DNA of 49,687 nucleotides from Burkholderiaceae bacterium (GCA_019236735.1 JAFAIM010000036.1:1-49687), one strand, 5' to 3'. Counted from the stretch's first letter, positions 20,664 to 30,673 are shown. The notes: generated by a model from the sequence alone, not told the origin. Made by a program: numbers and translations.

Positions 20664-21143
20664 ATGGGCTTGTCACCGCATTCAGCGGACTCGCAGCGCG
20701 CGAGCACGCGACCGATGCGCACCGCTTTGATCGACGAGCCGCGCTGCATCGGCTGCACGCTATGCATCCAGGCCTGCCCGTTCGATGCGATCGTCGGCGC
20801 CGCGCAGCGGATGCATACGGTGGTCGAGCCGCTGTGCATCGGCTGCGAGCTGTGCCTTCCACCTTGCCCGGTCGACTGCATCTCGATGGTGGCAGCGTCG
20901 CCCGAGCGCCTCTGGAGTCGCGAGGAAGCGCTCGAGGCCGGCGCTCGCGTGAAAGCGCGCAAGTTGCGCCTCGAACGCGACCGCCTGGAGCGCGACGTCC
21001 AGTTGGCGGAGCGAGCCCGCGACGACGACAAGCCCGCGCCGGAACTGCTCGATTCGAGCGGGCGAGCCATCGATCGGATCGCTGCTATCGTCGCTCGCGC
21101 GGTGCAGCGCGCGCGCCAGCGTCGCGTAGGTAGCCCTCGATGA
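20664..21143 (+). CDS. RnfB-like 2x[4Fe-4S] ferredoxin protein
   Basis: 159 residues with two complete 4Fe-4S motifs, Cys28-x2-Cys31-x2-Cys34-x3-Cys38 and Cys58-x2-Cys61-x2-Cys64-x3-Cys68, followed by a long Arg/Glu-rich helix. It resembles the ferredoxin part of RnfB/RsxB, but the membrane anchor and the first Fe-S domain of full-length RnfB are absent and no other rnf genes are nearby. The stop overlaps the nth start (ATGA), suggesting coupling to endonuclease III; it may supply electrons or maintain its cluster, which is inference. Confidence 0.75.
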   Translation: MGLSPHSADSQRASTRPMRTALIDEPRCIGCTLCIQACPFDAIVGAAQRMHTVVEPLCIGCELCLPPCPVDCISMVAASPERLWSREEALEAGARVKARKLRLERDRLERDVQLAERARDDDKPAPELLDSSGRAIDRIAAIVARAVQRARQRRVGSPR

Positions 21144-21778
21144 CCCCGGCCAGGCGCCGGGCGATCTTCGAGGCACTGCGGAGTGCCAACCCGGAGCCGC
21201 GCAGCGAGCTCGCATTTCACACTGCGTTCGAACTGCTGGTGGCTGTCGTGCTGTCCGCACAGGCTACCGATCGAAGCGTAAATCTGGCTACGGCCGGGCT
21301 GTTCCGCGTCGCCAACACGCCCGCGAAAATGCTGGCACTGGGCGAAGAAGGTCTGATCGAGCACATTCGCACAATCGGCCTTTTCCGCACGAAAGCGCGC
21401 AACCTGATCGGGTTGTGCCGGGCGCTGCTGGACCGGCACGGCGGCCAGGTGCCGCGAACGCGCGAGGCGCTGCAGGCGTTGCCAGGGGTCGGACGAAAGA
21501 CCGCCAACGTCGTACTGAACGTGGCGTTCGGCGAGCCGACAATCGCCGTCGATACGCACATCTTCCGCGTCGCCAATCGCACCGGCTTAGCTCACGGCAA
21601 GAACGTCGATGAGGTCGAGCAGCAGCTCGTGGCCACCGTTCCGGAGCAGTTCCGCCAGCACACGCACCACTGGCTGATCCTGCATGGACGCTACGTCTGC
21701 ATCGCCCGCAAGCCGAAGTGTTGGCAATGCGGAATCGCGAGGTCGTGCGAGTTTGATCACAAGACACCGGCACCTTGA
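21140..21778 (+). CDS. nth: Endonuclease III
   Basis: Bifunctional DNA glycosylase/AP lyase of base-excision repair removing oxidised pyrimidines. The helix-hairpin-helix [18 protein letters not shown] carries the catalytic Lys, and the catalytic Asp is in [13 protein letters not shown]-terminal 4Fe-4S loop Cys-x6-Cys-x2-Cys-x5-Cys is intact. 212 residues, full length. Overlaps the RnfB-like gene upstream. Confidence 0.97.
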   Translation: MTPARRRAIFEALRSANPEPRSELAFHTAFELLVAVVLSAQATDRSVNLATAGLFRVANTPAKMLALGEEGLIEHIRTIGLFRTKARNLIGLCRALLDRHGGQVPRTREALQALPGVGRKTANVVLNVAFGEPTIAVDTHIFRVANRTGLAHGKNVDEVEQQLVATVPEQFRQHTHHWLILHGRYVCIARKPKCWQCGIARSCEFDHKTPAP

Positions 21779-21833
21779 CAGACGCACTCGGCGCTGCCGA
21801 TCGGCCATCGGTGAGCGACCCAAGCCAGGATCT

Positions 21834-21873
21834 GAAAAAAGAACGGGCCAGCGCGCAAAGCGCGACCGGCCCG
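21834..21873 (-). terminator. Rho-independent terminator of the PQQ dehydrogenase gene
   Basis: On the minus strand a GC-rich hairpin (arms CGGGCCGGTCGCGC and GCGCGCTGGCCCG around TTT) is followed directly by TTCTTTTTT. It lies 27 bases after the dehydrogenase stop and separates it from convergent nth. Confidence 0.85.
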
Positions 21874-21900
21874 CGAGTGCTTGGGGAAATCGATTCGTGA

Positions 21901-23670
21901 TCAGTGCGAGGAGGCGTCGGCCATCTGGGGAGCGAACAGCTTGAACACCCAGAGGGAACCGCCCTGCTCCAGGAAGTTGACCTTCTTGGCCACGTCGCCG
22001 CCCCACAGCGGCACCGCGCCGCCCCAGCCCGAAACCACGGCAATGTACTGCGTGCCGTCCTGCTCCCAGCTGATCGGGGGCCCGACGATGCCGGAGCCGG
22101 TCTGGAAGTGCCACAGCTCGGCGCCCGTCTTGGCATCGAACGCTTTCAGGTAGCCCTCGGGTGTGCCGGTGAAAACCAGGCCGCCGCGCGTTGCGAGCAC
22201 GCCGCCCCACAGCGGAGCGTTGTTCTTGTACTCCCAGACGATCTTGCCCGACTTCGGATCGATCGCGCGCAGCGCACCGATGTAGTCGTCATTGATCGTC
22301 TTGATGGTGAAGCCCGCACCCAGGTAGGCAGCGCCGCGCTTGTAACCGACCGGCTCGTTCCAGATATCCATGCCCCACTCGTTGGCGGGCACGTAGAACA
22401 AGCCGGTATCCGGGCTGTACGCCATCGGCATCTGGTTCTTGCCGCCCAGGAACGAGGGTGCGGCGAACACGACGTTGCCCTTCTTGCCGTCGCCCGATTT
22501 GGTCGGATCTCCCGGGCGGTTGTCGTCGACATATTTCGGGCGACCGGTGCTCAGATCGATGCCGGTGGCCCAGGTGATCTTCTTCACGAACGGGAACGCG
22601 TTGACCAGCTTGCCGGTCTTGGCGTCGTTGACATAGAAGAAGCCGTTGCGGTCCGCTTTTCCGCCGAGGCGCTTGCCGTCCATGTCGAACGTGACGAACT
22701 CGTTCACGCCGTCGAAGTCCCAGCCGTCGTGGGGCGTGTTCTGGTAGTGCCAGACGATCTTGCCGCTGGTCGGGTCGATCGCGAGGGTCGAGCACGAGAA
22801 CAGGTTGTCGCCCGGACGCAGGTGGCTGTTCCAGGGAGCCGGGTTGCCCGTTCCGAAGTAGGCCAGGCCAGTGCTCGGGTCGTACGTACCGCCCAGCCAC
22901 GTCGAGGCGCCGCCCGTCTTCCACAGGTCGCCCGGCCAGGTCTGGTTGGTCTCGCCGCTGATGCCGTTCTCGATCTTGTTGCCGTTGTCGTCGTACTTGT
23001 AGCCCATCTGGCCTTCGACCGTCGGCCGAACCCAGACCAGGCGCCCGGTCCTGGCGTCGCGCGCCTCGACCCGGCCGGAGATGCCGAACTCGCCGCCGGA
23101 CACGCCGGTGAGCACCATGCCCTTGACGATCAGCGGAGCGCCCGAGTACGAGTAGCCAGCCTGGTAGTCGTCGATCTTCTCTTTCCAAACCACCTTGCCG
23201 GTTGCCTGGTCGAGCGCGACCAGCTGCGCGTCGAGCGTGCCGAAGATCACCAGGTTGTCGTACAGCGCGGCGCCGCGGTTGACCACATCGCAGCACGGCA
23301 TGATGCCTTCAGGAAGGCGCTGGTCGTACTGCCACAGCTTGGCGCCGGTCTTGGCGTCGATGGCGAACAGCCGCGAGTACGAGGCCGTGACGAAGATGCG
23401 GCCGTTGTATACCAGCGGCTGCGACTCCTGGCCACGCTGCTTCTCGCCGCCGAACGAGAACGACCAGACCGGAACCAGGTTCCCCACGTTCTTGGTGTTG
23501 ACCTTGGCGAGCGGACTGAAGCGCTGTCCCTGCGTGCCGAGCCCCGAGGTCAAGACGCTGGTCGGCGTCCTGGCATCGCTCTCGATCATGGCGTCGGTCA
23601 CCTGCGCGACGACGGGTGCCGCCACGAGCACGGCCGTCGCGAATACGACGAATGAACTTCTGCGAGTCAC
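21901..23670 (-). CDS. PQQ-dependent alcohol dehydrogenase, lanthanide type (ExaF/PedH/XoxF-like)
   Basis: Periplasmic quinoprotein oxidising alcohols to aldehydes and passing electrons to cytochrome c. 589 residues with an eight-bladed propeller and repeated tryptophan-docking motifs (AxDxxTGKxVW). Signal peptide residues 1-22. The vicinal disulfide is Cys126-Cys127 (PCCDVVNRG); metal ligands are Glu194, Asn276 and catalytic Asp318. Asp320 follows two residues later (WDFDG); this extra Asp is the known mark of lanthanide-dependent enzymes, where calcium types carry Ala, Ser or Thr. GTG start with GGAGGAG upstream. Preceded by a sigma-54 promoter. Confidence 0.93.
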   Translation of the reverse strand: MTRRSSFVVFATAVLVAAPVVAQVTDAMIESDARTPTSVLTSGLGTQGQRFSPLAKVNTKNVGNLVPVWSFSFGGEKQRGQESQPLVYNGRIFVTASYSRLFAIDAKTGAKLWQYDQRLPEGIMPCCDVVNRGAALYDNLVIFGTLDAQLVALDQATGKVVWKEKIDDYQAGYSYSGAPLIVKGMVLTGVSGGEFGISGRVEARDARTGRLVWVRPTVEGQMGYKYDDNGNKIENGISGETNQTWPGDLWKTGGASTWLGGTYDPSTGLAYFGTGNPAPWNSHLRPGDNLFSCSTLAIDPTSGKIVWHYQNTPHDGWDFDGVNEFVTFDMDGKRLGGKADRNGFFYVNDAKTGKLVNAFPFVKKITWATGIDLSTGRPKYVDDNRPGDPTKSGDGKKGNVVFAAPSFLGGKNQMPMAYSPDTGLFYVPANEWGMDIWNEPVGYKRGAAYLGAGFTIKTINDDYIGALRAIDPKSGKIVWEYKNNAPLWGGVLATRGGLVFTGTPEGYLKAFDAKTGAELWHFQTGSGIVGPPISWEQDGTQYIAVVSGWGGAVPLWGGDVAKKVNFLEQGGSLWVFKLFAPQMADASSH

Positions 23671-23740
23671 GTTGATCTCCTCCGTTGTCTGGTCCGCCGA
23701 TGGGCGAAGGCCCACGGCACTGCGGCCGGAACCTCGATGA

Positions 23741-23756
23741 ATCAAGTTTCGTGCCA
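23741..23756 (-). promoter_or_regulatory. Sigma-54 promoter of the PQQ dehydrogenase
   Basis: Minus strand TGGCACGAAACTTGAT matches the -24/-12 consensus TGGCACG-N4-TTGCW with one deviation (TTGA for TTGC). It lies about 70 bases upstream of the GTG start. The neighbouring AcoR-type activator gene supports sigma-54 control. Confidence 0.75.
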
Positions 23757-23849
23757 GCCGGCAAAATTTTCGAAAAGCGTCGTGTTCTTTCGCAGGAAAG
23801 CGCTGCACGGGCGCGCGAGCGATGCTGCGGCGTTGCACCGCGGCGCATG

Positions 23850-23866
23850 TGTTCCGATCCGGGACA
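23850..23866. promoter_or_regulatory. Possible activator binding site (UAS)
   Basis: TGTTCC-N5-GGGACA, an imperfect palindrome about 95-110 bases upstream of the sigma-54 promoter, the usual place for an enhancer site of a bacterial enhancer-binding protein. Its half-site resembles TTGGAACA found ahead of two other sigma-54 promoters here. Confidence 0.4.
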
Positions 23867-23904
23867 GTCGCTGTTGCGTATCACAGCGGGCGTGGCAGCC
23901 CGCT

Positions 23905-25935
23905 TCAATCTTCGGCGGAGTTCCTGCCCAGCTTGCGGTAAATCGTGTTCCGGCTGACGCCGAGGTCGCGCGCAGCAGCGGACACGTTGCCTCCATGCCG
24001 TTTCAGCGCGGCGCGAATTGCCTCGGTCTCCTGCTGTTCGAGGGTACCGCGTTGGGACGGGCTTGCCGGGGTCTGCTCGTGGACCGGCAAACCCGGCTGG
24101 GCGCCGACATCTTCCAGGAAGTCCTCCGGCAGATGGCGCACCTCGATCCGATCTTCGCCGTCGAGCATCGCCAATGCGGTCCGCAACACCGAGGCAAGCT
24201 GCCGCAGGTTGCCCGGCCAGCGATGGCGCGCGAACAGCGCAAGCACTTCCTCCGAAGCGCGCGCTTTGCCGCATTCGCTGCAGAGCTGCCCGATCATCTG
24301 CTCCACCAGCGCAGCAAGGTCGGTGCGATCGCGCAACGGCGGCAGTTTCACCTGCAGGCCGTTGAGACGGTAATACAGATCCTCGCGGAAACGACCCTCG
24401 GCAATGGCCTCTTTCAAGCGCCGATGCGTGGCGCAGATGATGGATATGTCGACCGGCTGCGCCCGCACGCCTCCCAGCGGCACTACCACGCGCTCCTGCA
24501 GCACGCGCAGCAGGCGCGCCTGCAGGTTCAGCGGCATGTCGCCGATCTCGTCCAGGAACAGCGTACCGCCGTCGGCCAGCAGGATGCGGCCCGCGTAGCC
24601 GCGCTTGCGTGCGCCGGTGAACGCGCCTTCTTCATAGCCGAACAGTTCGGACTCGATCAGCCCTTCGGGGATCGAGGCGCAGTTGACCGCGACGAACGGC
24701 GCGGCGCGGCGCGGAGACTCGGCGTGGATCGCGCGGGCGAACAGCTCCTTGCCGGTACCGGTTTCGCCCAGGATCAGTATCGGAATGTCGCGCCCGATGA
24801 CTTTGCGCACCTGGCGCACCACCGCGGCGACCTGTGTGTCGCCGCTCTTCTCGAGCGCTGCCAGCGTTGCAGGCGCCCGGGACACGGCGCCCTTGCCCGT
24901 CCCTTCCCTGGCGGCGGGGCGGTCGGACTGTGGGCGGACGTCCGCCACCGAACGGTAGACGGAGCGCAGATCGGCGCCTACCTCGATGCGGGCCGGCACC
25001 CGCACGCCGGTGGGCAGCGACAGCGCGATCATGCTTGCAGCGCGCGCCTGTGCGTGTCCGAGCAGCGCCGGCATCGGCACGCCGAAGAGCGTCGCAGCCG
25101 TATGGCGGCAAAGCTCCGCCAGCGGCGAGCCGAGTTGGAACACGGCGCTGCGGTTGGCGGTGACGAACCGCCCATCGGCGTCCAGTACCGCGATGCCCTC
25201 GAACAGAGTCCCGATCAGTTCGGGGCGAGCGTGAAAGCGCAGGGTCACCCCGGCAGGAAAGGCGCCGTTGAACAGGTTGTTCTCGATCAGGCCTGCCGAC
25301 ATCTGCACCAGCGCCAGCGTATGCCGGTGGAAGCCTCGCCAGTCACCGGAGACGTCCAACACACCGATCAGCTTTCCGCGTGGATCCGTGATCGGTGCCG
25401 CCGAGCAGGTCAGCACCTGGTTGGCCTCGAGAAAGTGCTCGGCGCCGTGGACCAGGCGTGGCGCGCAATCGGCGATCGCCGTTCCGATCGCATTGGTCCC
25501 CTTGCTCTGCTCCGACCACACCACTCCGGGCTGCAGGGCCACCTTTTCGGCGCGCCGCAAGAACGCATCGTCGCCCAGCGAGTGCAGCACCAGCCCGGAA
25601 GCGTCGGTCAGCAGGATCATGCTCTCGGTCTCGGCAATCTGCCGGTACAGGCCCTCCATGACCGGCAGCGCCTGCGCAGTCAGTGCGCGATTGAGTTCGC
25701 GCGCTGCCGTCAGATCCTGTCTTTGCAGCGGATCGAAACTCGGGCGCTGGGCGTGGTCGACACCGATCCGGACGCAGCGCTGCCAGGAGCGCTCGATCTG
25801 ATCGTCGACGCAGCCCGGCGAAACGCTGCCGCTCTCCAGGAAATGGTGCAACGCGCGGCGCGCCTGCGCAGGATCGGCACCCGAGCGCATCAGTTCTGTC
25901 TCCTGAATGGTTATCTTTTTTAAATTCTGCTCCAT
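23905..25935 (-). CDS. Sigma-54-dependent activator, AcoR-like Fis family
   Basis: Enhancer-binding protein. N-terminal GAF-type sensor region (about residues 70-220), a PAS-like segment (about 225-300), an AAA+ domain with Walker [16 protein letters not shown], the sigma-54 contact loop [18 protein letters not shown] and RWPGNLRQL, and a C-terminal Fis helix-turn-helix ([20 protein letters not shown]). Start set at ATG 25935 ([11 protein letters not shown]); an ATG at 25959 is possible. It lies between the PQQ dehydrogenase and its cytochrome operon, so is the likely activator of the sigma-54 promoters on either side. Confidence 0.93.
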   Translation of the reverse strand: MEQNLKKITIQETELMRSGADPAQARRALHHFLESGSVSPGCVDDQIERSWQRCVRIGVDHAQRPSFDPLQRQDLTAARELNRALTAQALPVMEGLYRQIAETESMILLTDASGLVLHSLGDDAFLRRAEKVALQPGVVWSEQSKGTNAIGTAIADCAPRLVHGAEHFLEANQVLTCSAAPITDPRGKLIGVLDVSGDWRGFHRHTLALVQMSAGLIENNLFNGAFPAGVTLRFHARPELIGTLFEGIAVLDADGRFVTANRSAVFQLGSPLAELCRHTAATLFGVPMPALLGHAQARAASMIALSLPTGVRVPARIEVGADLRSVYRSVADVRPQSDRPAAREGTGKGAVSRAPATLAALEKSGDTQVAAVVRQVRKVIGRDIPILILGETGTGKELFARAIHAESPRRAAPFVAVNCASIPEGLIESELFGYEEGAFTGARKRGYAGRILLADGGTLFLDEIGDMPLNLQARLLRVLQERVVVPLGGVRAQPVDISIICATHRRLKEAIAEGRFREDLYYRLNGLQVKLPPLRDRTDLAALVEQMIGQLCSECGKARASEEVLALFARHRWPGNLRQLASVLRTALAMLDGEDRIEVRHLPEDFLEDVGAQPGLPVHEQTPASPSQRGTLEQQETEAIRAALKRHGGNVSAAARDLGVSRNTIYRKLGRNSAED

Positions 25936-25980
25936 TTTCGTTGCCCCATGGCACAGCAATCGGTCCAGCTTTGCGTCAAT

Positions 25981-25997
25981 TTGGAACAGTTCTGACC
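25981..25997. promoter_or_regulatory. Possible activator binding site upstream of the cytochrome operon
   Basis: TTGGAACAGTTCTGACC contains the palindrome GAACAGTTC and the octamer TTGGAACA that recurs at 30779-30786 ahead of another sigma-54 promoter. It lies about 100 bases upstream of the -24 element at 26099. Confidence 0.35.
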
Positions 25998-26098
25998 TGA
26001 ATCAAGGTCCAGATGCACAGGTCGGCAAGCCGGGTGCCAAGGCGACGCGTTTCACGGCAGAGCAGCGAAGCTCCGTTCCTCAGCAGAGCGATGACCGC

Positions 26099-26114
26099 TG
26101 GCACACAGATTGCT
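26099..26114 (+). promoter_or_regulatory. Sigma-54 promoter of the cytochrome c operon
   Basis: TGGCACACAGATTGCT: perfect GG-N10-GC spacing and a near-consensus -24/-12 element, 52 bases before the cytochrome ATG. Confidence 0.8.
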
Positions 26115-26165
26115 GGACTGCCCGCATAACCGCAGCGCGGCACTTTCTATCGAGAGGGGAAAGCA

Positions 26166-26639
26166 ATGAACCGAATTGGAACGACGCGATGGGACGCCGT
26201 TGCCGCCAGCTTGATCGCATTAGCGGTGCGGTCGGCGATCGCCCACGGCGACGTGACGCCGCAAGTCGTCGACACTCACACGCTGAAGCAGCTCGACGCC
26301 GAGTGGCTCGCGGTCAACCCGTACAGCGGCGATCCGGAGGCGCTGCGCGTGGGAGCGTCGGGTTTCAATCAGAACTGCGCGCGCTGTCACGGCTTGGAAG
26401 CCATATCCGGCGGGATCGCGCCCGACTTGCGCCGCCTCGACCGTGACTGCCTTTCGCTCGCTTCGGAGCAGAAGAAGCAGCAGTGCTTCGAGGAGATCGA
26501 TGATTACTTCCAGACGACTGTCCGCCATGGGCGCACGCAAAACGGCGTCTACAAGATGCCACCGTTCGAAGGCGTGCTGACGCAGGAGGCGGTATGGGCG
26601 ATCAAGACCTACCTGGAATCGCGCCGGGTTTCCGAGTGA
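26166..26639 (+). CDS. Cytochrome c-550, PedF type
   Basis: Periplasmic monohaem cytochrome c, the probable electron acceptor of the PQQ dehydrogenase. 157 residues; signal peptide to about residue 26 (RSAIA-HGDV), haem site Cys71-Ala-Arg-Cys-His75, and probable axial Met131 in YKMPPF. The N-terminal HGDVTPQVVDT and the overall length match the PedF family, which accompanies quinoprotein ethanol dehydrogenases. Preceded by a sigma-54 promoter; its stop overlaps the start of the binding protein gene (GTGA). Confidence 0.9.
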   Translation: MNRIGTTRWDAVAASLIALAVRSAIAHGDVTPQVVDTHTLKQLDAEWLAVNPYSGDPEALRVGASGFNQNCARCHGLEAISGGIAPDLRRLDRDCLSLASEQKKQQCFEEIDDYFQTTVRHGRTQNGVYKMPPFEGVLTQEAVWAIKTYLESRRVSE

Positions 26640-27457
26640 ACCGGCTGCGCCGCTCGCTTCTGGGCGCAGCCTGCGCGCTCGCGGTCGCACCGTTGGTGCG
26701 GGCGAACGATCTGCCGGATCTGCGCCGCCACGGACGAATCCGCGTGGCCGTGTACCGCGACTTCCCCCCATTTTCGGATGGCAAAGGCGGGATCGATGTG
26801 GAAATCGGCCAGGCCTTGGCGCGCCAGCTGCAAGTGCAGGCGGAAGTGCTCCCGTTCGACGCAGGCGAAGCGGTCGAGGACGACCTGCGCAACATGGTCT
26901 GGCGTGGCACGCTGCTCGGCTACGGCCCTGCCGATGTGATGATGCATGCGCCGGTGGACACCGCTTTTGCGGAGCGCAACCCGAAGGTGAAACTGCTAGC
27001 ACCCTACTTCCGCGAAAAGCTGCAGGTTGCGCGCAATGTCGCACGCATCCCCCGCCTGGACTCGCTGGCAGGGCTGCAGGGCATGGCGCTGGGGGCGGAG
27101 GACGGCACGCTGGCGTCGATCGTGCTGTTGTCGGCCGAGGGCGGGCGCCTGCGCGAGAACGTGCAGCACTATCCGAGCAGCGGGCTGGCGCTCGAGGACT
27201 TGAAAGCCGGCCGCCTCGCCGCGGTGGTCGGCCTGCGCAGCGAGTTGCAGTACGGCATTGCCGGCGTCGACGGCTACGAGCTGAGCGACGTCGTAGCGCC
27301 CGGGGTTCCGCGCGGATGGCTACTGGGCCTGGCCGTGAAATCCGAGGACGAATCGCTGGCCGATGCACTGAAGTCGGCGATGAAGGATCTGGTCGACTCG
27401 GGCACGGTTAAGTCGATCTTCCGCGCTCACAAGGTGGTTTCCTGGGACAGGCCCTAG
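26636..27457 (+). CDS. Quinoprotein dehydrogenase-associated periplasmic substrate-binding protein
   Basis: 273 residues, with a signal peptide (residues 1-25) and a family-3 solute-binding fold (IRVAVYRDFPPFSDGKGGID, then DVMMHAPVD, GMALGAEDGTLAS). Proteins of this group (like MxaJ/XoxJ) sit beside methanol and ethanol quinoproteins and are thought to help assemble or activate the enzyme rather than import a substrate; no ABC permease is present here, which supports that. GTG start overlaps the cytochrome stop. Confidence 0.88.
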   Translation: MNRLRRSLLGAACALAVAPLVRANDLPDLRRHGRIRVAVYRDFPPFSDGKGGIDVEIGQALARQLQVQAEVLPFDAGEAVEDDLRNMVWRGTLLGYGPADVMMHAPVDTAFAERNPKVKLLAPYFREKLQVARNVARIPRLDSLAGLQGMALGAEDGTLASIVLLSAEGGRLRENVQHYPSSGLALEDLKAGRLAAVVGLRSELQYGIAGVDGYELSDVVAPGVPRGWLLGLAVKSEDESLADALKSAMKDLVDSGTVKSIFRAHKVVSWDRP

Positions 27458-27488
27458 CGCTTCACGCCGGCCTGCCGGAACCAACGAC

Positions 27489-28517
27489 TCAGACCGCTTC
27501 GACCGTCAGATTGCGGGTCGCGACGATCCGCGCGGATTTGTCGATCCAGACGGCGCCCGCGCCCGGATACCGGTCGAGCAGCCGCTGTGCGGCCGCCAGG
27601 TCCAGCACCATCATCGGTTTGGTCAGGGCATCGGCGAGCAAGCCGCTGCGCGCGGCGACGGAGACACCGCTGAGCCGCGGCGGCGAGACGCCTGTGTGTG
27701 GATCGAAGATATGGTTCAGCGTGAAGTCATCGGTGAAGGAGGTCGAATAATCGCCGGAGGTGGCGAGGAAGCGACCGTCCATCGGTACCACGCCGATCAA
27801 CGCGGACCGATCGCGCGGGTGCTGGATACCGACTCGCCACGGTTTGCCGAAGCGGTTCGAACCGAGCGCGCCGTATTCGCCGGCATCGATCAGCGCGTCG
27901 GCGACGCCGTCCTGCGCAAGCGAGTCGAACGCGACATCCGCCGCATAGCCCTGGACGATGCCGTTGAGCGTGATCGACGTTCCCGGCGCGAGACGGATGT
28001 GGTGCGGCCCGGCTTCGATCGCGCGCCAGTCGATACGGCGCCGCGCTGCGGACAGCTCGTCGCGGGTGGGCGTGCGCCGCTGGCGCTCGCACGCGCTGTA
28101 CAGCTCCCATAGCGGCTGCACGGTCGGATCGAAGGCGCCGCCCGAAGCGTCCGCGATTTGCTGCGCGAACTCGACCAGGCGCAACAGGTGAGCGCCTGGT
28201 CGCTGCAGCCGCCCGGTGCTATTCAGTTCCTCCACGCGGCTGCCGGCCCGCTGCACCACCAATTGGCGATCCAGCTCGGCGATCCTGCCCAGCGCCCGCT
28301 GGAGCGCGCGGCGACCCAGGATGGGGTCATCGTGCACTGCGCAGACCGATACCGAGGTGTCGAAGGCAAGCGCGGCCGCGCGCAGCACGAAGCGGCCGTC
28401 CTGCGCTCGCTCGGCCTGCCGCACAGTGGAAGGGACCCCGGGACGCAACAAGGCCCACATGCCGGCGGCGCTGCCGCCCGCGAGCAAGGACGCGGACAGG
28501 AACAGGCGCCGCCTCAT
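27489..28517 (-). CDS. apbE: FAD:protein FMN transferase (ApbE family)
   Basis: Attaches FMN covalently to a Thr of partner flavoproteins, using FAD as donor, in the periplasm. 342 residues; signal sequence or lipid anchor region at 1-25. The FAD/Mg-binding core includes GGAFDPTVQPL, ITLNGIVQGYAADVAF, DALIDAGEYGALG and the C-terminal LADALTKPMMVL. The ATG at 28517 overlaps the NosR-like stop (ATGA); the frame upstream is the NosR-like gene out of frame. The substrate is very likely that protein, which has an FMN-attachment Thr. Confidence 0.93.
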   Translation of the reverse strand: MRRRLFLSASLLAGGSAAGMWALLRPGVPSTVRQAERAQDGRFVLRAAALAFDTSVSVCAVHDDPILGRRALQRALGRIAELDRQLVVQRAGSRVEELNSTGRLQRPGAHLLRLVEFAQQIADASGGAFDPTVQPLWELYSACERQRRTPTRDELSAARRRIDWRAIEAGPHHIRLAPGTSITLNGIVQGYAADVAFDSLAQDGVADALIDAGEYGALGSNRFGKPWRVGIQHPRDRSALIGVVPMDGRFLATSGDYSTSFTDDFTLNHIFDPHTGVSPPRLSGVSVAARSGLLADALTKPMMVLDLAAAQRLLDRYPGAGAVWIDKSARIVATRNLTVEAV

Positions 28518-30646
28518 CGTGCGCTTTCGACGGCATGGAACTCGCGGATGCGCAGCATGCGCCGCCCCTTGCGTTGCAGGATCAGCGGAGCGCACAGTCG
28601 GTCGCTGCGGTGGATCGCCACGCAATCCATGCACTGGAAGCATTCGTCGTAGTCGATCCGCCCCGCAAGGTCGATCGCCTGATATTCGCAGCGGTGCCGG
28701 CAGGTCTGGCACGGACGGCCGCACTCCGCCCGGCGCGCGATCCAGTCGAGCCTGCGGGCGCGCCCCAGCAGCACGAGCCAGGCGCCGAGGGGGCAGAGGT
28801 ACCGGCAGAAGAACTTGTTGACGGCGATGCCGCCCAGCACCAGGAAGACGGCATAGGCCACGAACGGCCAGGACCGCGCGAAAACCAGCGTGATCGCGGT
28901 CTTGAACGGTTCGACCTCGACCGCCAGGTCGCCGGCACGTGGCGACCAGAGTGCGGCCGCGAGCACGAACGCCAGGATCCAGTATTTGCCGCGCTTCAGA
29001 CGCCGGTCGAGCGAGGCACGCACGTGAACGGTCGGAATCCGCAGCGCGCGGCTGGCGAGCGCGGCAAGCTCCTGCAGCGCACCGAAAGGGCACAGCCAGC
29101 CGCAGAAGGTTCCCCGTCCCCAGAAAACCAGCGACACCAGCACGAAGGCCCAAAGGATCACGGTCGGCGGGTCGTACAGGAAAAAGGCCCAGCTGCGATG
29201 CGCGACCGCCGCCTGCAGCAGCGCGACGACGTTGACGATCGAGAGCTGTGCCTGCGCGAACCAGCCGATGAAAGCGACGGTGAACAGCAGGTAAAGGGGG
29301 CGCGCGATTCGAAGAGCGCCGCGGTCCGAAACGAGCGGATGCTGCCGCGCCAGCAGCCACGCGAGCAACGCCAGCGCCGCGATCAGGACCGTGAGCTCCC
29401 ACCGGCGCGCTTTCCAGACCGCCTGCCAGCCTTTCTGGTCCTCCAGCGCGGGAACGACGAAGCGCTCCGGCACCGAAAGCTCGAGAGCGAAGTCGCGTGC
29501 AACCCGCTCCGGATAGACGATGCCCTTGGCGCGAACCACGCGCAGCGCGATTTGCATCGGCCGTCCCGGGTCCAGCCCGGCCGCGGAGAAAACGCGGAAC
29601 GCCTTCCAGGAATCGAGGCGCGGCTGTCCGCCGGCGCGCAACTCGGCATCCAGGTCCAGGTCTCGCATTTCGATCGGCAGGTCGTCCTGCTTCAGCGTCA
29701 ATCGGTCCGGGACTGAAGCACGCACGAAATCGTCGCCGACAATCCCGTAGCGCCCGGCCGACATCAGGAGCAGCACGTGGTCGCCCTCGCTGATCCGGCT
29801 GTTCATCAGCCGGTTGCCGGAGTCCGAAAGAAGATTGCGACCGGCCGTGGGCACGGTCGCCATCGCCACATACAGATCGATGAAGACATCGTCAGGATGC
29901 GCGCGCGCGTCTTCATCACCCCCTTCCCCCGCCGTGCCCGCGAAGGCGCGCTCGACATCGGCGTTGCGCAGCCGAATGTGCTGCACCAGATTCGCCCGCA
30001 GCAGTTGCTCCCAGTTCATCACCTCGTACAGGTCGGTGCGGACATGCGCAACCCGATCGGGGTCCCTGCCGCCAGAGAAACCGAGCTTGGCGCGCGCGAC
30101 CTTCAGCGAGGCGGCCAGCAGCGACTGGTTCAGGATCCGGACCGAGGCGGTAGCCTTCGCGACGCCGTCCACGTAGACGTTGGCGCTGCCGCCGCGCGAG
30201 GACTGGCTCGCGCCGTTTCCGATCTTGATCGTCTGCTTCAGCGACAGGCCCGGATATTGCGCGACGAACTTGAACAGCGGCTCCTGCCCCAGACCGTCGA
30301 GAAAGACCGGCTCATGGTGCGAAAGCACCCGCACGTCCAGGTACTGCCCGTTCGGATCGAGAGCCACCAGAAGGTTCATCGGCGTTCCGGAAAAACCGGG
30401 GATCGGCGCCAGGTCGGCGGACTCGAACACGTAGAACACAAGATCCGTGGACGTCATGTTCTGCTTGAAAACGGGCCAGACCGGCAGTGCGCTGTCCTTT
30501 TCGCCGACGATGTACGGCGCCGGAAACAACGCTCGCAGGCGTTCGGCATCCAGAACCTCTGCGCGTGCCGCGCTGCCGGCCAGCGCCAGCAAGAGCAGCG
30601 AAACCAGCAGAAAGGAGCGGGGCAGAAAGGAACGGGCGCGAGCCAT
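28514..30646 (-). CDS. NosR/NirI-like flavin and iron-sulfur membrane protein
   Basis: 710 residues: signal peptide (1-29); periplasmic FMN-binding domain whose attachment site is Thr166 in DGVAKATAS; then about six transmembrane helices (from about residue 410) with CGWLCPFGAL and CRYLCPLGAW motifs; and a cytoplasmic end with poly-Cys ferredoxin-type sites (CGRPCQTCRHRCEY, CFQCMDC). NosR proteins feed electrons to nitrous-oxide reductase, but no nosZ is in the window; here the neighbours are the alcohol-oxidation genes, so a membrane electron-transfer role in that system is inferred. Coupled to apbE. Confidence 0.88.
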   Translation of the reverse strand: MARARSFLPRSFLLVSLLLLALAGSAARAEVLDAERLRALFPAPYIVGEKDSALPVWPVFKQNMTSTDLVFYVFESADLAPIPGFSGTPMNLLVALDPNGQYLDVRVLSHHEPVFLDGLGQEPLFKFVAQYPGLSLKQTIKIGNGASQSSRGGSANVYVDGVAKATASVRILNQSLLAASLKVARAKLGFSGGRDPDRVAHVRTDLYEVMNWEQLLRANLVQHIRLRNADVERAFAGTAGEGGDEDARAHPDDVFIDLYVAMATVPTAGRNLLSDSGNRLMNSRISEGDHVLLLMSAGRYGIVGDDFVRASVPDRLTLKQDDLPIEMRDLDLDAELRAGGQPRLDSWKAFRVFSAAGLDPGRPMQIALRVVRAKGIVYPERVARDFALELSVPERFVVPALEDQKGWQAVWKARRWELTVLIAALALLAWLLARQHPLVSDRGALRIARPLYLLFTVAFIGWFAQAQLSIVNVVALLQAAVAHRSWAFFLYDPPTVILWAFVLVSLVFWGRGTFCGWLCPFGALQELAALASRALRIPTVHVRASLDRRLKRGKYWILAFVLAAALWSPRAGDLAVEVEPFKTAITLVFARSWPFVAYAVFLVLGGIAVNKFFCRYLCPLGAWLVLLGRARRLDWIARRAECGRPCQTCRHRCEYQAIDLAGRIDYDECFQCMDCVAIHRSDRLCAPLILQRKGRRMLRIREFHAVESAR

Positions 30647-30657
30647 CCGGATGGACG

Positions 30658-30673
30658 GGCAAGAACTCTGCCA
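30658..30673 (-). promoter_or_regulatory. Weaker sigma-54-like site before the NosR-like gene
   Basis: Minus strand TGGCAGAGTTCTTGCC has exact GG-N10-GC spacing. Transcription from it would begin at about the ATG at 30646, leaving almost no 5' leader, so either the message is leaderless or the match is chance. Confidence 0.35.
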
